DNA from: Cristatella mucedo
Taxonomy: Eukaryota; Bryozoa; Phylactolaemata; Cristatellidae
DNA length: 64,000 bases
Direction of reading: 5' to 3'
Assembly (NCBI GenBank): GCA_009760855.2
Contig: WPIO01000092.1
Location: 1,606,001 to 1,670,000, forward strand
Shown piece by piece: positions 20,856-32,080 of this stretch. Positions within the stretch are counted from its first letter, which is position 1. Every line of letters begins with the position of its first letter. The notes under the pieces were generated by a model. The model was given only the letters and a program-made list of their open reading frames with translations, was not told where the DNA came from and did not search any database. A program made the position numbers and the translations under genes.

Positions 20856-22308
20856 TATACCTTTGTCATAGCGCCCTCAGAGAACCTAATATCTTTCTAG
20901 CACTTAAAATTTGCTGCAAAGGAAGCATTATCGAATGGTTAGTGGTGGCATGCTCAAGCATAACGTGGTTAGAGGTGGCATACACAGGGGTCAGCATGCG
21001 AGATGGTTCGTGGCAGCCTGCACAGTGTCAGTGTGCATACACACAAAAAGACGTATCAAACGGATCCAGTTAATGCTACAATAAAAAGATGCATATCAGG
21101 TTCTTTTTAAATGTCAAGTCAGTGGATCTCGTAAAGCCAATCGGAAGTTAGCTCCACGATTTGGGAGCATACGAACTAAAGGCATGATCTCCAAAGGATT
21201 TGAGGTTCGTGCGATGTATAGGTAAACAAGTTATTTCAGAAATGTGGGTGGTGCGATGCCTAGCCTGGTGGGGGAGTAGATCTGAAAGGTAGGCTGGAGC
21301 CAAAGATTGAAGTGACCTAAAAATGAGTGACAGAACCTGGAAGTCGATGCTCTGCTCGACTGGGAGCCAGTGCAGGTAGGCTAGAAGTGGAGCTATATGG
21401 CAACTGCGACGCTCATGACAGACAAGTCTAGCAGCAGAGTTTTGCACAGGCCGGTTGACCAGCAAGCAGTGAGCTACTGAAGTCGAGGCGGGATGTCACA
21501 AATGCACGGACCGATTTAGATGTGGCATCCCTGTCTAAAAAGCCCGAGTTTTAGCAATGTTATGTTGGTGAAAGTAGGCAGACCTGACTAGAGCTGATGT
21601 CGTCTAACGAAAGGTCACTTTGGAACATGACATCAAGATTTCGTACAAATTCAACAGGAGATAAGCTGGCAGAGCCGATTTTGAGCGTTAGGTTTTCAAA
21701 TTTCGGAAGCACACTTGGTTAGCCCATAACTAGTAGATTGGTTTTTATCATCATTCAATTTGAGAAAGTTTGCTGCCATCCATATGCGGATGTCAGCAAT
21801 ACATACAGCAAAGGAGTTGGGAGAAGTCGACATGCTGGAAGGCTGGGAGGGATCAAGCAAAGGGTGTCATCTGTATAGAACTGAAAATCCTAGATTGTGC
21901 TTGGCAATCACATCAGCTAGAGGAATAGTGGAAACCATAAAAAGAACCGGACCAAGGACAGAGCTCCAAGGTGCCCCATATTTCAGAGGTTTCTCGGATG
22001 ATCTTTCTCCATCCACATCAATGCTCTGGAGTCTCTCATTGAGATAGGACCTGAACCATTGCAGAGCAGAGCCAGTGATGACCAAGCGAGATGAAAGCCG
22101 CACAAGAATGACTTGGTGATCAAAAGTATCAAAAGCTGCCGAAAGATCGAGCAAAACAAGCAAAGGGAAGGTCGTTATACACCCGAAGCAATGCTGACTC
22201 AGTGGAGTGATTAACTCTGAAACCAGATGGGAACTTGCTTGCAAGATTTGAAGTTTCAATATATGAGTTCAGCTGGTCTGCTACGACTCGTTCCAGTGTA
22301 GCGATAGC
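20855..22308 (-). mobile_element. L2-A LINE, longest 3' copy (RT to tail)
   Basis: About 1.45 kb of a CR1/L2-like LINE on the minus strand. Reading in element sense, the RT block LDLSAAFDTFDHQ (motif A region) comes first, then ALQWFRSYLNERLQS, KYGAPWSSVLGPVLF, and a frame-slipped F.FYTDDT in place of YADD. The connection domain, AARLVCHERRS, YLSDLLPHQARHR, FGDHAFSSYAPK, the 3' UTR, the stem-loop and the tail follow. Frameshifts separate the ORF pieces at 21148-21465 and 21867-22259, so it is dead. The family belongs to the Jockey/CR1/L2 lineage by its RT motifs and its C-terminal RLQLVQ.SAARLV block. Confidence 0.92.
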
Positions 22309-23089
22309 CGTCTACACCCCACCTCGCCTGCTTCACCCGGGTTTTACAAGTGACTTTGCTGGCACGGGCCTGCAAGAAGCAGGTGCCTAGGGGCCTATAT
22401 AGCTATTGATTGTTGCTATGGCTGCTAGATGGCCCTAGATGGCTCTAGCATTTCTTGCAGCACATTTGAAACGAGGTTCCAGCGGCTGCTGTTGCTTGGG
22501 GATCACGGGTGTTTCAAAATTCTTTATCGTCCTTATTTAGATTGTGTGATTAGTGTTTCTGTTAACTGTTTAGCAGCAACAGTAAAACAGCTGCTTTTCG
22601 CCCGAAATAAAAAGAACATCAAATAGCTTGTTTTTTATTTAACCGTTTTATCGTTTGTATCGGGCATTTTTTTAACAAGATGCAAAAACTGGAGCTCCAA
22701 CGTTCGCTTTGAATGTGAAACTTGTAACGGAAAACAAATTTTTAAAATTTATTTTGAATGTTTGTGATTTTTTATGATGAATTTATCATAAAAGTACAAT
22801 TTTGCAAGAATCAAGTAAAATAATTATTAAATTAATATTGTGGCATCTAGAAATATAGATGACATATAATAAAGACATATAATAAAACGGTGTTCGTCAT
22901 AAAAATAAGCTACTGGCCGCAAAATTAGGAAAAAATGGAAACTGGCTAGATAAAATGGAATAAACAATCAAACAGCTGTTAAAAGTCGTTTTTTCAATTG
23001 AAAACGGTTCACAGCTGTTTAAAAAATGACTGTTTCTAAGAAACCCTAAACATGACCGAACAAGTACGATTTCAACCACGTCAGTGCTT
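22309..23089. other. AT-rich unique sequence
   Basis: Notably AT-rich with several CAGCTG palindromes (22589, 22976, 23012). No gene was recognised. Confidence 0.4.
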
Positions 23090-23400
23090 CGTCCGCCAGA
23101 CCAATCATTGTTCGTATCAATCCTTCAAGTAGAACAACGTGATCAACGGCGTCGAAAGCCGCCGATAGATCTAGAGGCGCTAGTGCAGTGACGTCCCCTT
23201 TATCGTTGCTGCGTAGCACGTCATTGGTTACACGGAGGAGAGCAGTTTCAGAGTGCTGCCGCTTGAACCCCGATTGAAATTTTTCTGATAATTAACTTAT
23301 TATTTCCAATGTGCTACAAGCTGCTGAGTGACAACTTTTTCAAGAATCTTTGACAAACAAGGAAGAAGGAAAACTGCGCGGTAGTTTTTCAAACACCACA
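23090..23400 (-). mobile_element. Third CR1/L2-like RT fragment
   Basis: Minus strand reads NYRAVFLLPCLSKILEKVVT, then FQSGFKRQHSETALLRVTND and LDLSAAFDAVDHVVLLEGL. These are RT fingers and motif A of a CR1/L2-like LINE. The sequence differs from L2-A enough to suggest another family. An in-frame stop breaks it near 23297. Confidence 0.85.
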
Positions 23401-24330
23401 GCATGCATTACATACTTTTTAAGTACCATCCAATGATGGCCGCTTTGACGAACTTGTGTACAGCCCCTTTTCCATGAGAAGCATTACCAATCTCAGTTTT
23501 GGCTGGGCTAAGTTTTTTCTGCCTGTGAAGACCACAAAGGAGATGGTGTAGAGTCTTCAGGGGACGAGCTCTTTTTACTAGGCCTTATTAAAGTTAGCCA
23601 CATCGCAAGCAGAAATATTGGAAAATCTCTCAAGAAAGGTCACCGGTTTGCGACTCAACAGCTGTTTTAGTCGGAGAGAGCACAAATTTGCACAATTATT
23701 ATAATGAAGAAGGCTGAAAATGTTTTGGCCCAGCCACTATTTCATCCGTGGAGTAAGACCTCTCAGAATGGGCCGAAAAATTGCTTAGCGTCTTATAAAT
23801 CAGTTTTGGGTCTGACTGGCAGGGCATTAGTTTTCGAGTGAAAAAAAGCACTGGCCCTTCTAAGCTTCCTAGTGTAGACTCAAAGGAAGTCAACGAAGTT
23901 GACTAGATAGTCATCCGTTCCAGACTTCTTAAAGCAGCGCTCAAGACTGCTCTTATTGCGAGGCGTCTGTTGCAGTTTTCCCGTAAATTTAAAGGAATCA
24001 CAGCGATTCTGTCGCACACAGACAGACAAAATGTACGGGAGCATGCTCACCCAGCACTCACTCCGATGTGTCATGTATGTCGCGTCTCGTCAGGTTGTGC
24101 AGGATGTCGGTCGAGTCTGGGTGCAGATCAAGAAGACCTGCCTCGCGTACAGATTTCAAAAATTTGTCCTCCCGATCAATGCTTTGTAAGTTGCAGCGTC
24201 GCTGGACAAACTCGACGTTAATCTGCACGTGAGACGGAGCAGGAACAGTGAACGAGACAGAGCAATGACTCGATACGGGTGAGCGTGCACTCAACAAGGT
24301 CATTGCGGCCTTAATGATACCGAGATACAT
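23401..24330 (-). mobile_element. Possible upstream part of the same LINE
   Basis: Continues in the same orientation with weak resemblance to the EN-RT linker of CR1-type elements. It is too decayed to assign confidently. Confidence 0.35.
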
Positions 24331-24454
24331 TAAATGACTACCGAGTGAGTGATGTGATTAACATATTTGACCAAGCCAAAGTTCTCCGGACAGTCAAGAA
24401 ATGAGTGGGCGTGGCTGTTGATAGTGTTACCAACGTAAATTGTGAGGTCTCCGG

Positions 24455-24731
24455 CAATGTAATGTAATGTATCTCCATCTGTAACTCCACAAAGCCACGC
24501 AGACTGTGTAAGTGTTACGCAGGAGAGTTTTGTATAGCGCACTCACAGCCTAAGCGGCTGTCGGTACGCATTCGGTAGCCAACAGACTTCGTCTCACGCA
24601 ACAAAGTGGGAAGTACAGCAGAGTCAGGAGAGAGCAGTTGGGGTAGTGAGCAGCAAGGAAGTAGCAGCTCAGGACCGCTGAAAAGGATGAGCCATAGTCG
24701 GCAGGAGGAGAGTAGTTGTCGTCAGTAACGG
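24455..24731 (-). mobile_element. L2-B LINE 3' end
   Basis: (AATGT)n tail, cacaaagccacgcagactgt, agagttttgtatagcgcact and the cggtagccaacagacttcg block, up to gagagtagttgtcgt. Confidence 0.88.
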
Positions 24732-24734
24732 CCT

Positions 24735-25140
24735 ATCGCACACAAATACTTTAGCGAGGAGCTCCGTAAACTCGTACATAACAAGGTTAGGCAGTTCAGA
24801 AGGAGGTACATCGCAGCAGTGAGAGGCTAGGTCTTTGATGAGAACCTAATAGCAACTGATTCAAACTATGGCTCATACGAAAAACTGCATGTCTTATAAC
24901 CAAACGAGTCACGAATAACAATAGCAACCCCGCCATCAACCTTGTCAGACCCCATGGACTCGAGAATGAGAACTCGGGTGGGGTGGTCTCAGGTACACAG
25001 CTACATGAGTATGGCGTCATCCACGTCTTGGTCAGCAGAAGTGCATCTAGCTTCTCCTGGACAGTCTGACCGCGGACATGTAACCCCTTGGTTTTAGCGA
25101 GCGGACATTTAACAGGCGAAATTTAAGAGGCTGTCCAGTA
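24735..25140 (-). mobile_element. LINE endonuclease-domain fragment
   Basis: Minus strand resembles the N-terminal AP-endonuclease domain of CR1/L2 ORF2. LLTKTWMTPYSCS lies where the family has LTETWL, then PPEFSFSSPWG and a Gly/Ala-rich LLLLFVTRLV strand. A preceding block reads like the LNVRSL.PK start. Frames shift between blocks. It directly abuts the L2-B 3' end in the same orientation. Confidence 0.6.
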
Positions 25141-25621
25141 ACTTCGCGGCGTTGATCAAGTGGCTTGCATGCTGGTCGGCATGTAGCCGACCCAGCAGAT
25201 GCTGCCCCATCAAATTTAAATTGAACTTCTAGTAACGGCCACCGGAGGACTTTTCACGCCGTGCCGAGGCGCGGCATGTGAGCTACTACCGCAACGAGTA
25301 CCAATCAGCGCTTTCAACTTACTGGTCGTAGGTACGATAGCCGAGCTGTTGATAGGGTGAACTAAAGATGCACGGAGGTTCTAACTGACCTACCGTAAAA
25401 GGCCAACTGGTAGGTATTAACTAATGGTAACGTCGCTCCTAATGCTAAGCAGGTCCTGTTTTGAGTAGCATATCCGAGGACAGCTCATGAACAGTTTCAG
25501 TGGAGATATCAGCGGAATACTCGAAAGTATCAGAGAGAAGTCAGGTGAAGGTCCGGAGTTCGGAATCGCCCGCGGCTTCTCCCTCGCGTGGGGAGGAATT
25601 GGTAAAAGAAGCTTTTGGTCT
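25141..25621. other. No recognised feature
   Basis: Open frames here have no recognisable domain. Confidence 0.35.
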
Positions 25622-25932
25622 TCAGATTCTAGACTATGGAAATCATTTCCATAATTCTCAAGCATCAAAATCTACTCTCCTGCTGCCGAGTGTGGCACAC
25701 CCTTTCATACGTTATAAGCTGCTACTTCCATGCTACTCAATTCATCGTCTACCCAGCTGACTCAGCTTTGCTTCTCATTTTCTCTTTGTTGCGTGAGATG
25801 AAGTCCGTTGACTGCCGAGTGCGTACCGACAGCTGCCTAGGCTTTGAGTTCGCTAAAGAGAACCCCCCTGTGAAAAGCGCCTTAGTCTTGGTAGTTCAGT
25901 GAAGTTACAGTCGGAGATACATTAAATGAAAT
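25622..25932 (+). mobile_element. L2-B LINE 3' end
   Basis: Sense copy from tctagactatggaaatcatt through ctactctcctgctgccgagt and the 3' UTR to agttacagtcggagatacat. Confidence 0.85.
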
Positions 25933-26544
25933 TACGGTGCATCCATGTGAATTTGGTCTAATGCGGTTGGCCATTTGCTCGGCTATGGTTAAGCACTGCT
26001 AAAAAATTCGTCCAAGTTCAGGACGAAATTTCCCCGAGTTCCAAAGTTCAGCAGAGCACACGGCCACGTCTGCTTCCAAGTCCTCAATGATGCAGTAGTT
26101 TGTTGCTTTAGATTTGCCGCTTGAGCCAAAGAGCTCGAAAACAGTGCTGCCTAACTGTGCCTATTTCAGGTCTTACGCACACATACCGCCCAAACACGGA
26201 TGATTTCATAGCCGGTTCATAGTAATTGCAATTCGGGAACTACAAATAGCATTTCGGCTGGTTCACATCCTTCGCAGATCTATCGCGCTGCCGCTTCAAG
26301 CTCACGCGAAAGCTTGTATGCACAGGACCGTACCAAGTTTAACGCGCAGACCATACCAAGTTTAACGCAGCCGGAAAGCGCGTACACGGCTTTTTATGGG
26401 TCCTAATGGCATTGGAACAGTACTCTGTCTATTGTAGGATTGCTGCTGATCTTGTGCGAAATCCATTAGACATCGGTCGGCGTGGTCGAACCGCGTCTCA
26501 GGAGTTGCAGCTCAAGTCAAACCTCGCACGGGATGAAGCCACAG
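25933..26544. other. No recognised feature
   Basis: Between two L2-B copies. A short doubled phrase 'taccaagtttaacgc' occurs near 26332 and 26353. Confidence 0.35.
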
Positions 26545-26892
26545 CAACCGCGGAACTCGCTTCCGCAATTCTTACGCAACGACAACTACTCTCCAACTGC
26601 CGACTATGGCACATCTTTTTCAGCGGTCCTGAACTGCTACTTCTATGCTACTCACTACCTCAACTGCTCTCCTGACTCTGCTTTGCTTCCCACTTTCTCT
26701 TTGTTGCGTGAGACGAAGTCTGTTGGCTACCGAATGCGTACCGAAAGCCGCTTAGGCTGTGAGTGCCCTATACAAAACTCTCCTGTGTAACACCCACATG
26801 GTCTTTATGACTTTGTGGAGTTACTGACGGAGATACATTACATTACATTACATTACATTACATTACATTACATTACATTACATTACATTACA
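26545..26892 (+). mobile_element. L2-B LINE 3' end with expanded tail
   Basis: gcggaactcgcttccgcaat, then the C-terminal/3' UTR region, ending in an (ATTAC)n run at about 26836-26892 (about 11 units), the longest tail of this family in the window. Confidence 0.92.
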
Positions 26893-27778
26893 GCAAAGAA
26901 GGCCCAGCTGATGCAAACCTGTAGTACTTCAGTGACTCCGCCTCGGTTGTATTTGATGTACGCCACTTGCTGTCTCATGGCGAGTCACTTGAATTTCTGA
27001 AAGTACGTGCACAATGGCCACTGACTCATCTGAGGTTGATTGGATTTGGTCGATTCGGTGGATTAAAGTGGATTGCGGCATTGGCCCGGGCTACTGCAGT
27101 CGATTGCAGCGCATTGCACGAAAACGACCATGCCAACACGTGGAATGTTCTAAGTGCAATTGTCGAAGAATGTGCTGTCATATGAAATAAAAAAGGCGCT
27201 TTTCGAAGAGGATTTCTGTTTTTGCGCCGTGGTATGCAGGGGATTGCGGTGGATTGCAGTGTTGGCCCGGGCCACTGCAATCTTATGTCAGTGAACTTCG
27301 TGAGAACACGTGAGCGGAATCGCTTGAAATTTTCTCGGGGAACATTGTGTATGTAGCATAGTTTGAAATTTAAAACTTTTTAGAGCTTTGGGCAGCTGAT
27401 TTGTGGTGGATTTGAAGGGGACTACAATTAATTGTGGTGGATTGCTGTACAGGCCTCTGGCATTGAAGGTCACTTGCATAAGTTCTCGGGCGCACACTGA
27501 CATGAAATTTGGTGGATGGATAAAATTGAAACTATACTACAATATCAGCCCAAAATGATGTGAGCTTTGCAACGACAAATCTAGTCGATGTTAGCCTAAT
27601 TAGAGTGGATTTCGGTGGAATGCGGTGGATAGAGGTAATTTGTCGAACCCTAGCCTGCCTGGGACGCTGGAATAATTGGCCCCAGGCCAGTTAACGCGTG
27701 ATCAAATAACCCAGGAATTGGGGCAGTAAGCTACGCATTCATGTCAATGGCGCTGAATCATGTACAGGTAAGCACACA
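26893..27778. other. Unique sequence with GTGGATTGC repeats
   Basis: An imperfect ~33-bp phrase (gtggattgcggcattggccc / gtggattgcagtgttggccc) occurs at about 27068 and 27249, each with a CCCGGG core. Related shorter GTGGATT words recur to 27640. Confidence 0.55.
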
Positions 27779-27845
27779 CAGGCGCCTAGAGAGAGATCGA
27801 GTTCTCTGAGGCCACCTTATCAAGTGTTATTATTATTATTATTAT
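27779..27845 (+). mobile_element. L2-A LINE terminal fragment
   Basis: aggcgcctagagagagatcg, gttctctgaggccacc and (ATT)n at 27826-27845. Confidence 0.85.
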
Positions 27846-28120
27846 GAAGCACACAGAAACCAAAAAAGGCACGTTCAATGGCAGAGAATGCAGAGAGGGA
27901 CGGATGAGTCTTTAGCTGACTGAGTAAGACTTTATTTTGGAAATTCACAGCAGGGTAAGGTACAGGTAAGCCGGAAGTGAGTTTTGGACTTTCGGAGCAC
28001 GTGAGTTGAAGGCCCGATCGCCAGTACATTTAAATTTAGGATGAAGAGCGGCGAAGCGACTGCGACGCTGATGAGCGGATATTGCGAGATGTGTCGCAAT
28101 TACGCCGGAGAAGCGAAGAG
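27845..28120 (-). mobile_element. L2-like LINE 3' end, divergent
   Basis: Minus strand gives a CR1/L2 C-terminus-like peptide (HVL.S.LKTHPSLSAFSA; FQNKVLLSQLK). It is diverged from L2-A and placed tail-to-tail with the plus-strand tail, sharing the ATT run. Confidence 0.55.
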
Positions 28121-28199
28121 GCTAAATTTGGTTGGCTAGTTCAACCGAGTGGGGCAACCTGTGGATCTGAATTCTTGAGGAGGCTGAACTGGTAGGATG

Positions 28200-28386
28200 G
28201 TGAGCCGTGATGGCACACTGGGTAAGGCAGTTGCTTTTCACGACCTTGGTCCCGAGGTTGTGGGTTCGAATCCTGCAGTGGGCGATAATTTATCGCCGCT
28301 GCAAGCGGTGGTGATAGCCTTTAAAGCTCTTCTGCCGCAATACAAAATAGGCTATGAAATCAGCTAATAATTATTTATTTATTCAG
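28200..28386 (+). mobile_element. SINE-t copy, well preserved
   Basis: gtgagccgtgatggcacact, B-box GGTTCGAATCC, hairpin tatcgccgctgcaagcggtg and a tail (ATTT)n at 28369-28383. Confidence 0.9.
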
Positions 28387-28699
28387 GCTTTATAGAGTGC
28401 GGCAACCTGTGGGGTCTGAGATCGGATCTTGAAGTCAACGTAATGCTTGCTAGTAAGCCGGTGGAACTCGGACGGAAGTGGATTGATTTAGCAGCTGCAA
28501 CCTCGATGATACACTGTAAAAGCTGCCAAATTGAGCTCTGGTTGCATATAATAAAGGGTACACGGCAGGAGACGTGAACAAACGGTGTTGCAGCTATCTA
28601 GACGCGATGCCGCAATTGGACTACCTGGTTTGGCTATCGCGCTCTCGTCTAAGCAGGCGCCGCTTTCGGCAATGTTCCTCTGCAGCTGAAAGTAATATT

Positions 28700-28905
28700 C
28701 TTAGCTGAATTTGCAGCCTCATTTGTGCAGCGACAGAAGGGTCTTAGCGACTATCCCCACCGTTTGCAGTTGACAATAAGATTGTTAATGGCTATCGCCA
28801 CCGCTTACAGTTGACAATATAGGATTGTCCACAGCACGATTCAAACCCACTACCTCAGTTGTGATGAGCTAGCACCTTACCTCCTAGGCAATCGCGGCCT
28901 TTAAT
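28700..28905 (-). mobile_element. SINE-t copy with internal duplication
   Basis: Minus-strand copy in which the hairpin segment appears twice (gcgactatccccaccgtttgc and ggctatcgccaccgcttac). The B-box is read as gattcaaacccac. Confidence 0.75.
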
Positions 28906-29574
28906 CCGACTTGACAGTGGATATACTTTTTCGTCCGATGACGCGAAGTTTTGGAGTAGTCTACCCAGATTACGGAGGGACGACACATGAGTGATGCTAG
29001 ATGAACCAATCTCAAGGGGTGAGGTTTTCCACATTTAGAGTGGCACTAGAATTTGCTGTAACTATTAAATTGCCTTTATCCTCGCTAAGCTCCAGGAGGT
29101 CAGAAGCTATTCAAGTGCAAATGTTTTTGATTCAGGCTGCAAGGATATTAATTAATTAAAGCATGATGAGGCAGAGCTTCAAGGCGACACTTCCTACCGC
29201 GGCCGAGCGTCATTTTATGTTCTCTAAAGCTCCTGGGTGCTGGGCTTCCACTTCCGTTTCCGTGGACCGTCGTACTGGCTTGTACGAGCCTGCCCGCCGT
29301 ACAGCTCTCTGAGAAAGTTGCTTTGCCTGTACGAGCTCTAAAGCCAATCTTAGTGCGAGCCAATTCCCGTCACGCTTCCTTGATTCAAAGAATCCGGCAG
29401 ACGCAACGACGACGCAACGACACAACGACGCAACGACACAACGACGCATCGACGACGCAACGACGCAACGACGACGCACCGCCGGAATTCTTCCTAGTCC
29501 GAGAATCGTTCTTGAATATCGGGTCGACAACCTTACAGCTAACACGATGCTTGCCATTGAAAAAATTAACATAG
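28906..29574. other. No recognised gene; CAACGACG repeats
   Basis: A short imperfect tandem of cgacgcaacga-type units lies at 29400-29480. Nothing else was recognised. Confidence 0.5.
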
Positions 29575-30110
29575 CGCAATGTTTTTTCTAGCGCCCTGAA
29601 AGGCTTTAAACGCCGTCTAGGCACCTTACATATTTTATAGAGAAAGCATGTCGTAGGTTAGCGATAGCATCCACAGAGTGCGTACGCACAAGTACAAAGA
29701 GATATATTTATGCGGTTTGAGCCTATGCTGTGAGGAGAAGGCGGATTATTTTACTCCTTTCTATAGTTCACCAAGTCAGGGGTATAACGACAGTCGGATG
29801 TTTGTTCTCAGCTTTGAATCAGATCGAAGTGAAGGCCAGTCGCCCAAGGCTTCGAGGCTGGTTAGTGGCAAAGTCAAACGACTAAGAGTCAGAAGAGCTG
29901 ACCGTAAGATAGGAAGTCCTATTAGACACGATTTCCAATCCGCATCGGAGCGAAAGATAGAAGCGAGTGACGGAACCTTGCAGTCAAAATGCTGCGCAGT
30001 GGAGAGCTCACGCTGGTCGATGAAATGCTGCGGACTCGAGCGCAGATTCGACGCTCGTGGAAGGCTTACTGCTCTCTGGCAGGCCTGAACTTGCAGCTCA
30101 ACCTACAGAC
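29575..30110 (-). mobile_element. Old L2-A-like LINE 3' region
   Basis: Divergent minus-strand copy: tagcgccctgaaaggc and ccgtctaggcaccttacat match the tail block, and ctggttagtggcaaagtc and cgagtgacggaaccttgcag match the C-terminal region. No ATT tail remains. Confidence 0.6.
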
Positions 30111-30244
30111 AGACGTGGGCATAGTGAGCAAGCACTTCCACAAGCTTGACACGTGACACGGACCTCAACTACCCTCTAAAGGCCGCTCTCGAAGGGAAGA
30201 GTTCCCATCTTAAAGAGTTATCAGAACCGCAATAGTGCTCAGCT

Positions 30245-30450
30245 TCACGAATCAGCACAGTCCAATTGAGGGGGGTGTGGGTCTTATAGGTAGGATGAAG
30301 CAAGCCAACGAAGGGAACTGAACGCGTGAGGCAAAACCTTGAGGCGACGCGCTGCTCGATTCTAAGTCGACGCAGGTCGGCGAGCAGTGGTGTAACTTGG
30401 CAACAGCAACGCTAACCGCAGCAGCAGTCGGCAAGCCGCGTTCGACGCAT
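30245..30450 (-). mobile_element. Old L2-A-like RT C-terminal fragment
   Basis: Minus strand matches the gtgaggcaaaaccttgaggc ... caggtcggcgagcagtggtg block. It runs into the CpG-rich block. Confidence 0.65.
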
Positions 30451-30476
30451 GAGCACGCGACTGTTTGAGCTGCTCA

Positions 30477-30477
<1 letters not shown>

Positions 30478-30535
<58 letters not shown>
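30478..30535. repeat. (CGG)n, about 19 units
   Basis: Uninterrupted CGG/GGC triplet run. Confidence 0.98.
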
Positions 30536-31063
30536 AGAAGGACGAGCCCTCCGGCGCTCGGCGATGCGAACCGGCGTAAGTAAGCTCGCGAGTATCGCTT
30601 ACTGCCGCCGCATCCGGCATTCCGCCGCATCCGTGGCGGCGCGACGGAATCTCGCTTAGTAGCCGGGCAGGCGCTGACCGCCTTTTCCTCCGTCACCGCC
30701 GCCGCCCGAGACAGAGTGGCGGCGCCGCGCCCGATCCGGGCAGTGGATCGCCCGACTCCACCTAGCGCAGTCGCCGCCAGGTGCGCGAGCGAACGGCCCC
30801 TTTCTCCGTCCGCCGTAAAAGGAAAGAGAGGCGGATCTAAATTACCGCGAGAAAGGCGGGCGCTCGCTGCGCCGTCGCGCCCAGAATGAAGAAGAGATGA
30901 CGCGGCGGCGTGGCGCGCGGGCGTGGCCGGAGAGTTCGAGCGTCATCGCGGTCTTCGGCTGACGAGGGGTGCGCGCCCGCGCGCGATCGAAATCGCAGCG
31001 GAACACTTGCGAAGTCGGCGCGCCTCGCAGCGAGGCCCCTAAGGGCTCGCTGCGAGGAGTGCG

Positions 31064-31141
31064 AGGCTCGGCTCGGCTCGGCTCGGCTCGGCTCGGCTCG
31101 GCTCGGCTCGGCTCGGCTCGGCTCGGCTCGGCTCGGCTCGG
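31064..31141. repeat. (GGCTC)n, about 15 units
   Basis: Pure pentanucleotide array. It gives open frames on both strands (LGSAR-type and EPSRA-type peptides) because the period has no stop. Confidence 0.98.
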
Positions 31142-31484
31142 CATCGCTCGGCATCCGATGGCGCGTCCTCGGGGTCGAAGTCTGCCAGCGTCGCGGCGCC
31201 TACGCTCGCTGCAATGGCGGCTGTGGCTTAGGCGGCGGCGGCGGGGCCGAGGTGCTGCTGCGAAGAAGGCGGTCGTGCGCTGGATTGCTCGGACGTCTCT
31301 CTGCGTCCTACGCTGACGGCAGGCAGCCATTTTCCTGAGCGTCGGGCAGCGTCCTCGTTTTAGTGCCCTGGCGCGGTTCGGGGCGATCGCTTCGAACTGC
31401 TCGCCGAAAGCGTGCGTATACTCGAGTGCCGCTCGAGTCAAGTTTTTAGGGGAGCCGCTGAGCGCTGCTCGAATCTAGCGATCA

Positions 31485-31640
31485 ACTTACTGGGCCGCGA
31501 TAGCCCAGAAGGTGAGGTGCTCGCTCAGCACGACCGAGGTGGGCTCGGGCCCTGCAGTGAGCGATCCTTTATCGCCCACTGCAAGCGGAGGTGATAGCCG
31601 CCAAAGCTCCGGTGCCGCTATAACTAATGAGCTCTTGTGC
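31485..31640 (+). mobile_element. Divergent SINE-t copy
   Basis: Head tgggccgcgatagcccagaa replaces the usual one. The body gcgatcctttatcgcccact, gcaagcggaggtgatagccg and ctccggtgccgctataact is retained. Confidence 0.65.
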
Positions 31641-32080
31641 CGCTAGAATGAATGTCTAACCAGCTAGCGTTTTTTTTCGCGGCTGCCATGGCGATGCTGC
31701 GCTGCGGTTCCTGCTGCTTGCCTTGGCGTTGGCTTGCTCAGAAAGAGAAAGATACGGTGGTTTGTAGGGCGCACTTTTCATGCGTTGGCGGCTTTTTGGC
31801 CCCTTAATGTCCGCTTACGAACGAACCGCTGAATTAGTTAGATATAAATATAGAGAAGTGTTTCTAATAGCAAAGAGGGGCACAGCAGGCGGTCAATAGC
31901 GGCCTTGCCGTGCGAAAACGGCTCCGTGGCCAAGCGCTGAAATTGGAACAAATGGCGACATCCACTCCAGAAGAAAAACTGACTGCCTATCTCATAGCGT
32001 CGGCTTTTAAGCGGCCTCGAGCATAGATTACCGCATAACCGGCTCCATTAGCTATTACAACCCAGGAGCCGATAATAATG
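31641..32080. other. No recognised feature
   Basis: No gene or repeat was recognised. Confidence 0.4.

Larger units (their letters stand above)
30400..31480. promoter_or_regulatory. CpG-rich block (island-like)
   Basis: Strongly GC- and CpG-rich, in contrast to its flanks, with a (CGG)n run and a (GGCTC)n run. It resembles a CpG-island promoter/first exon, but no start codon followed by a recognisable protein was found on either strand. The long open frames here are GC-bias artefacts. Confidence 0.5.
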
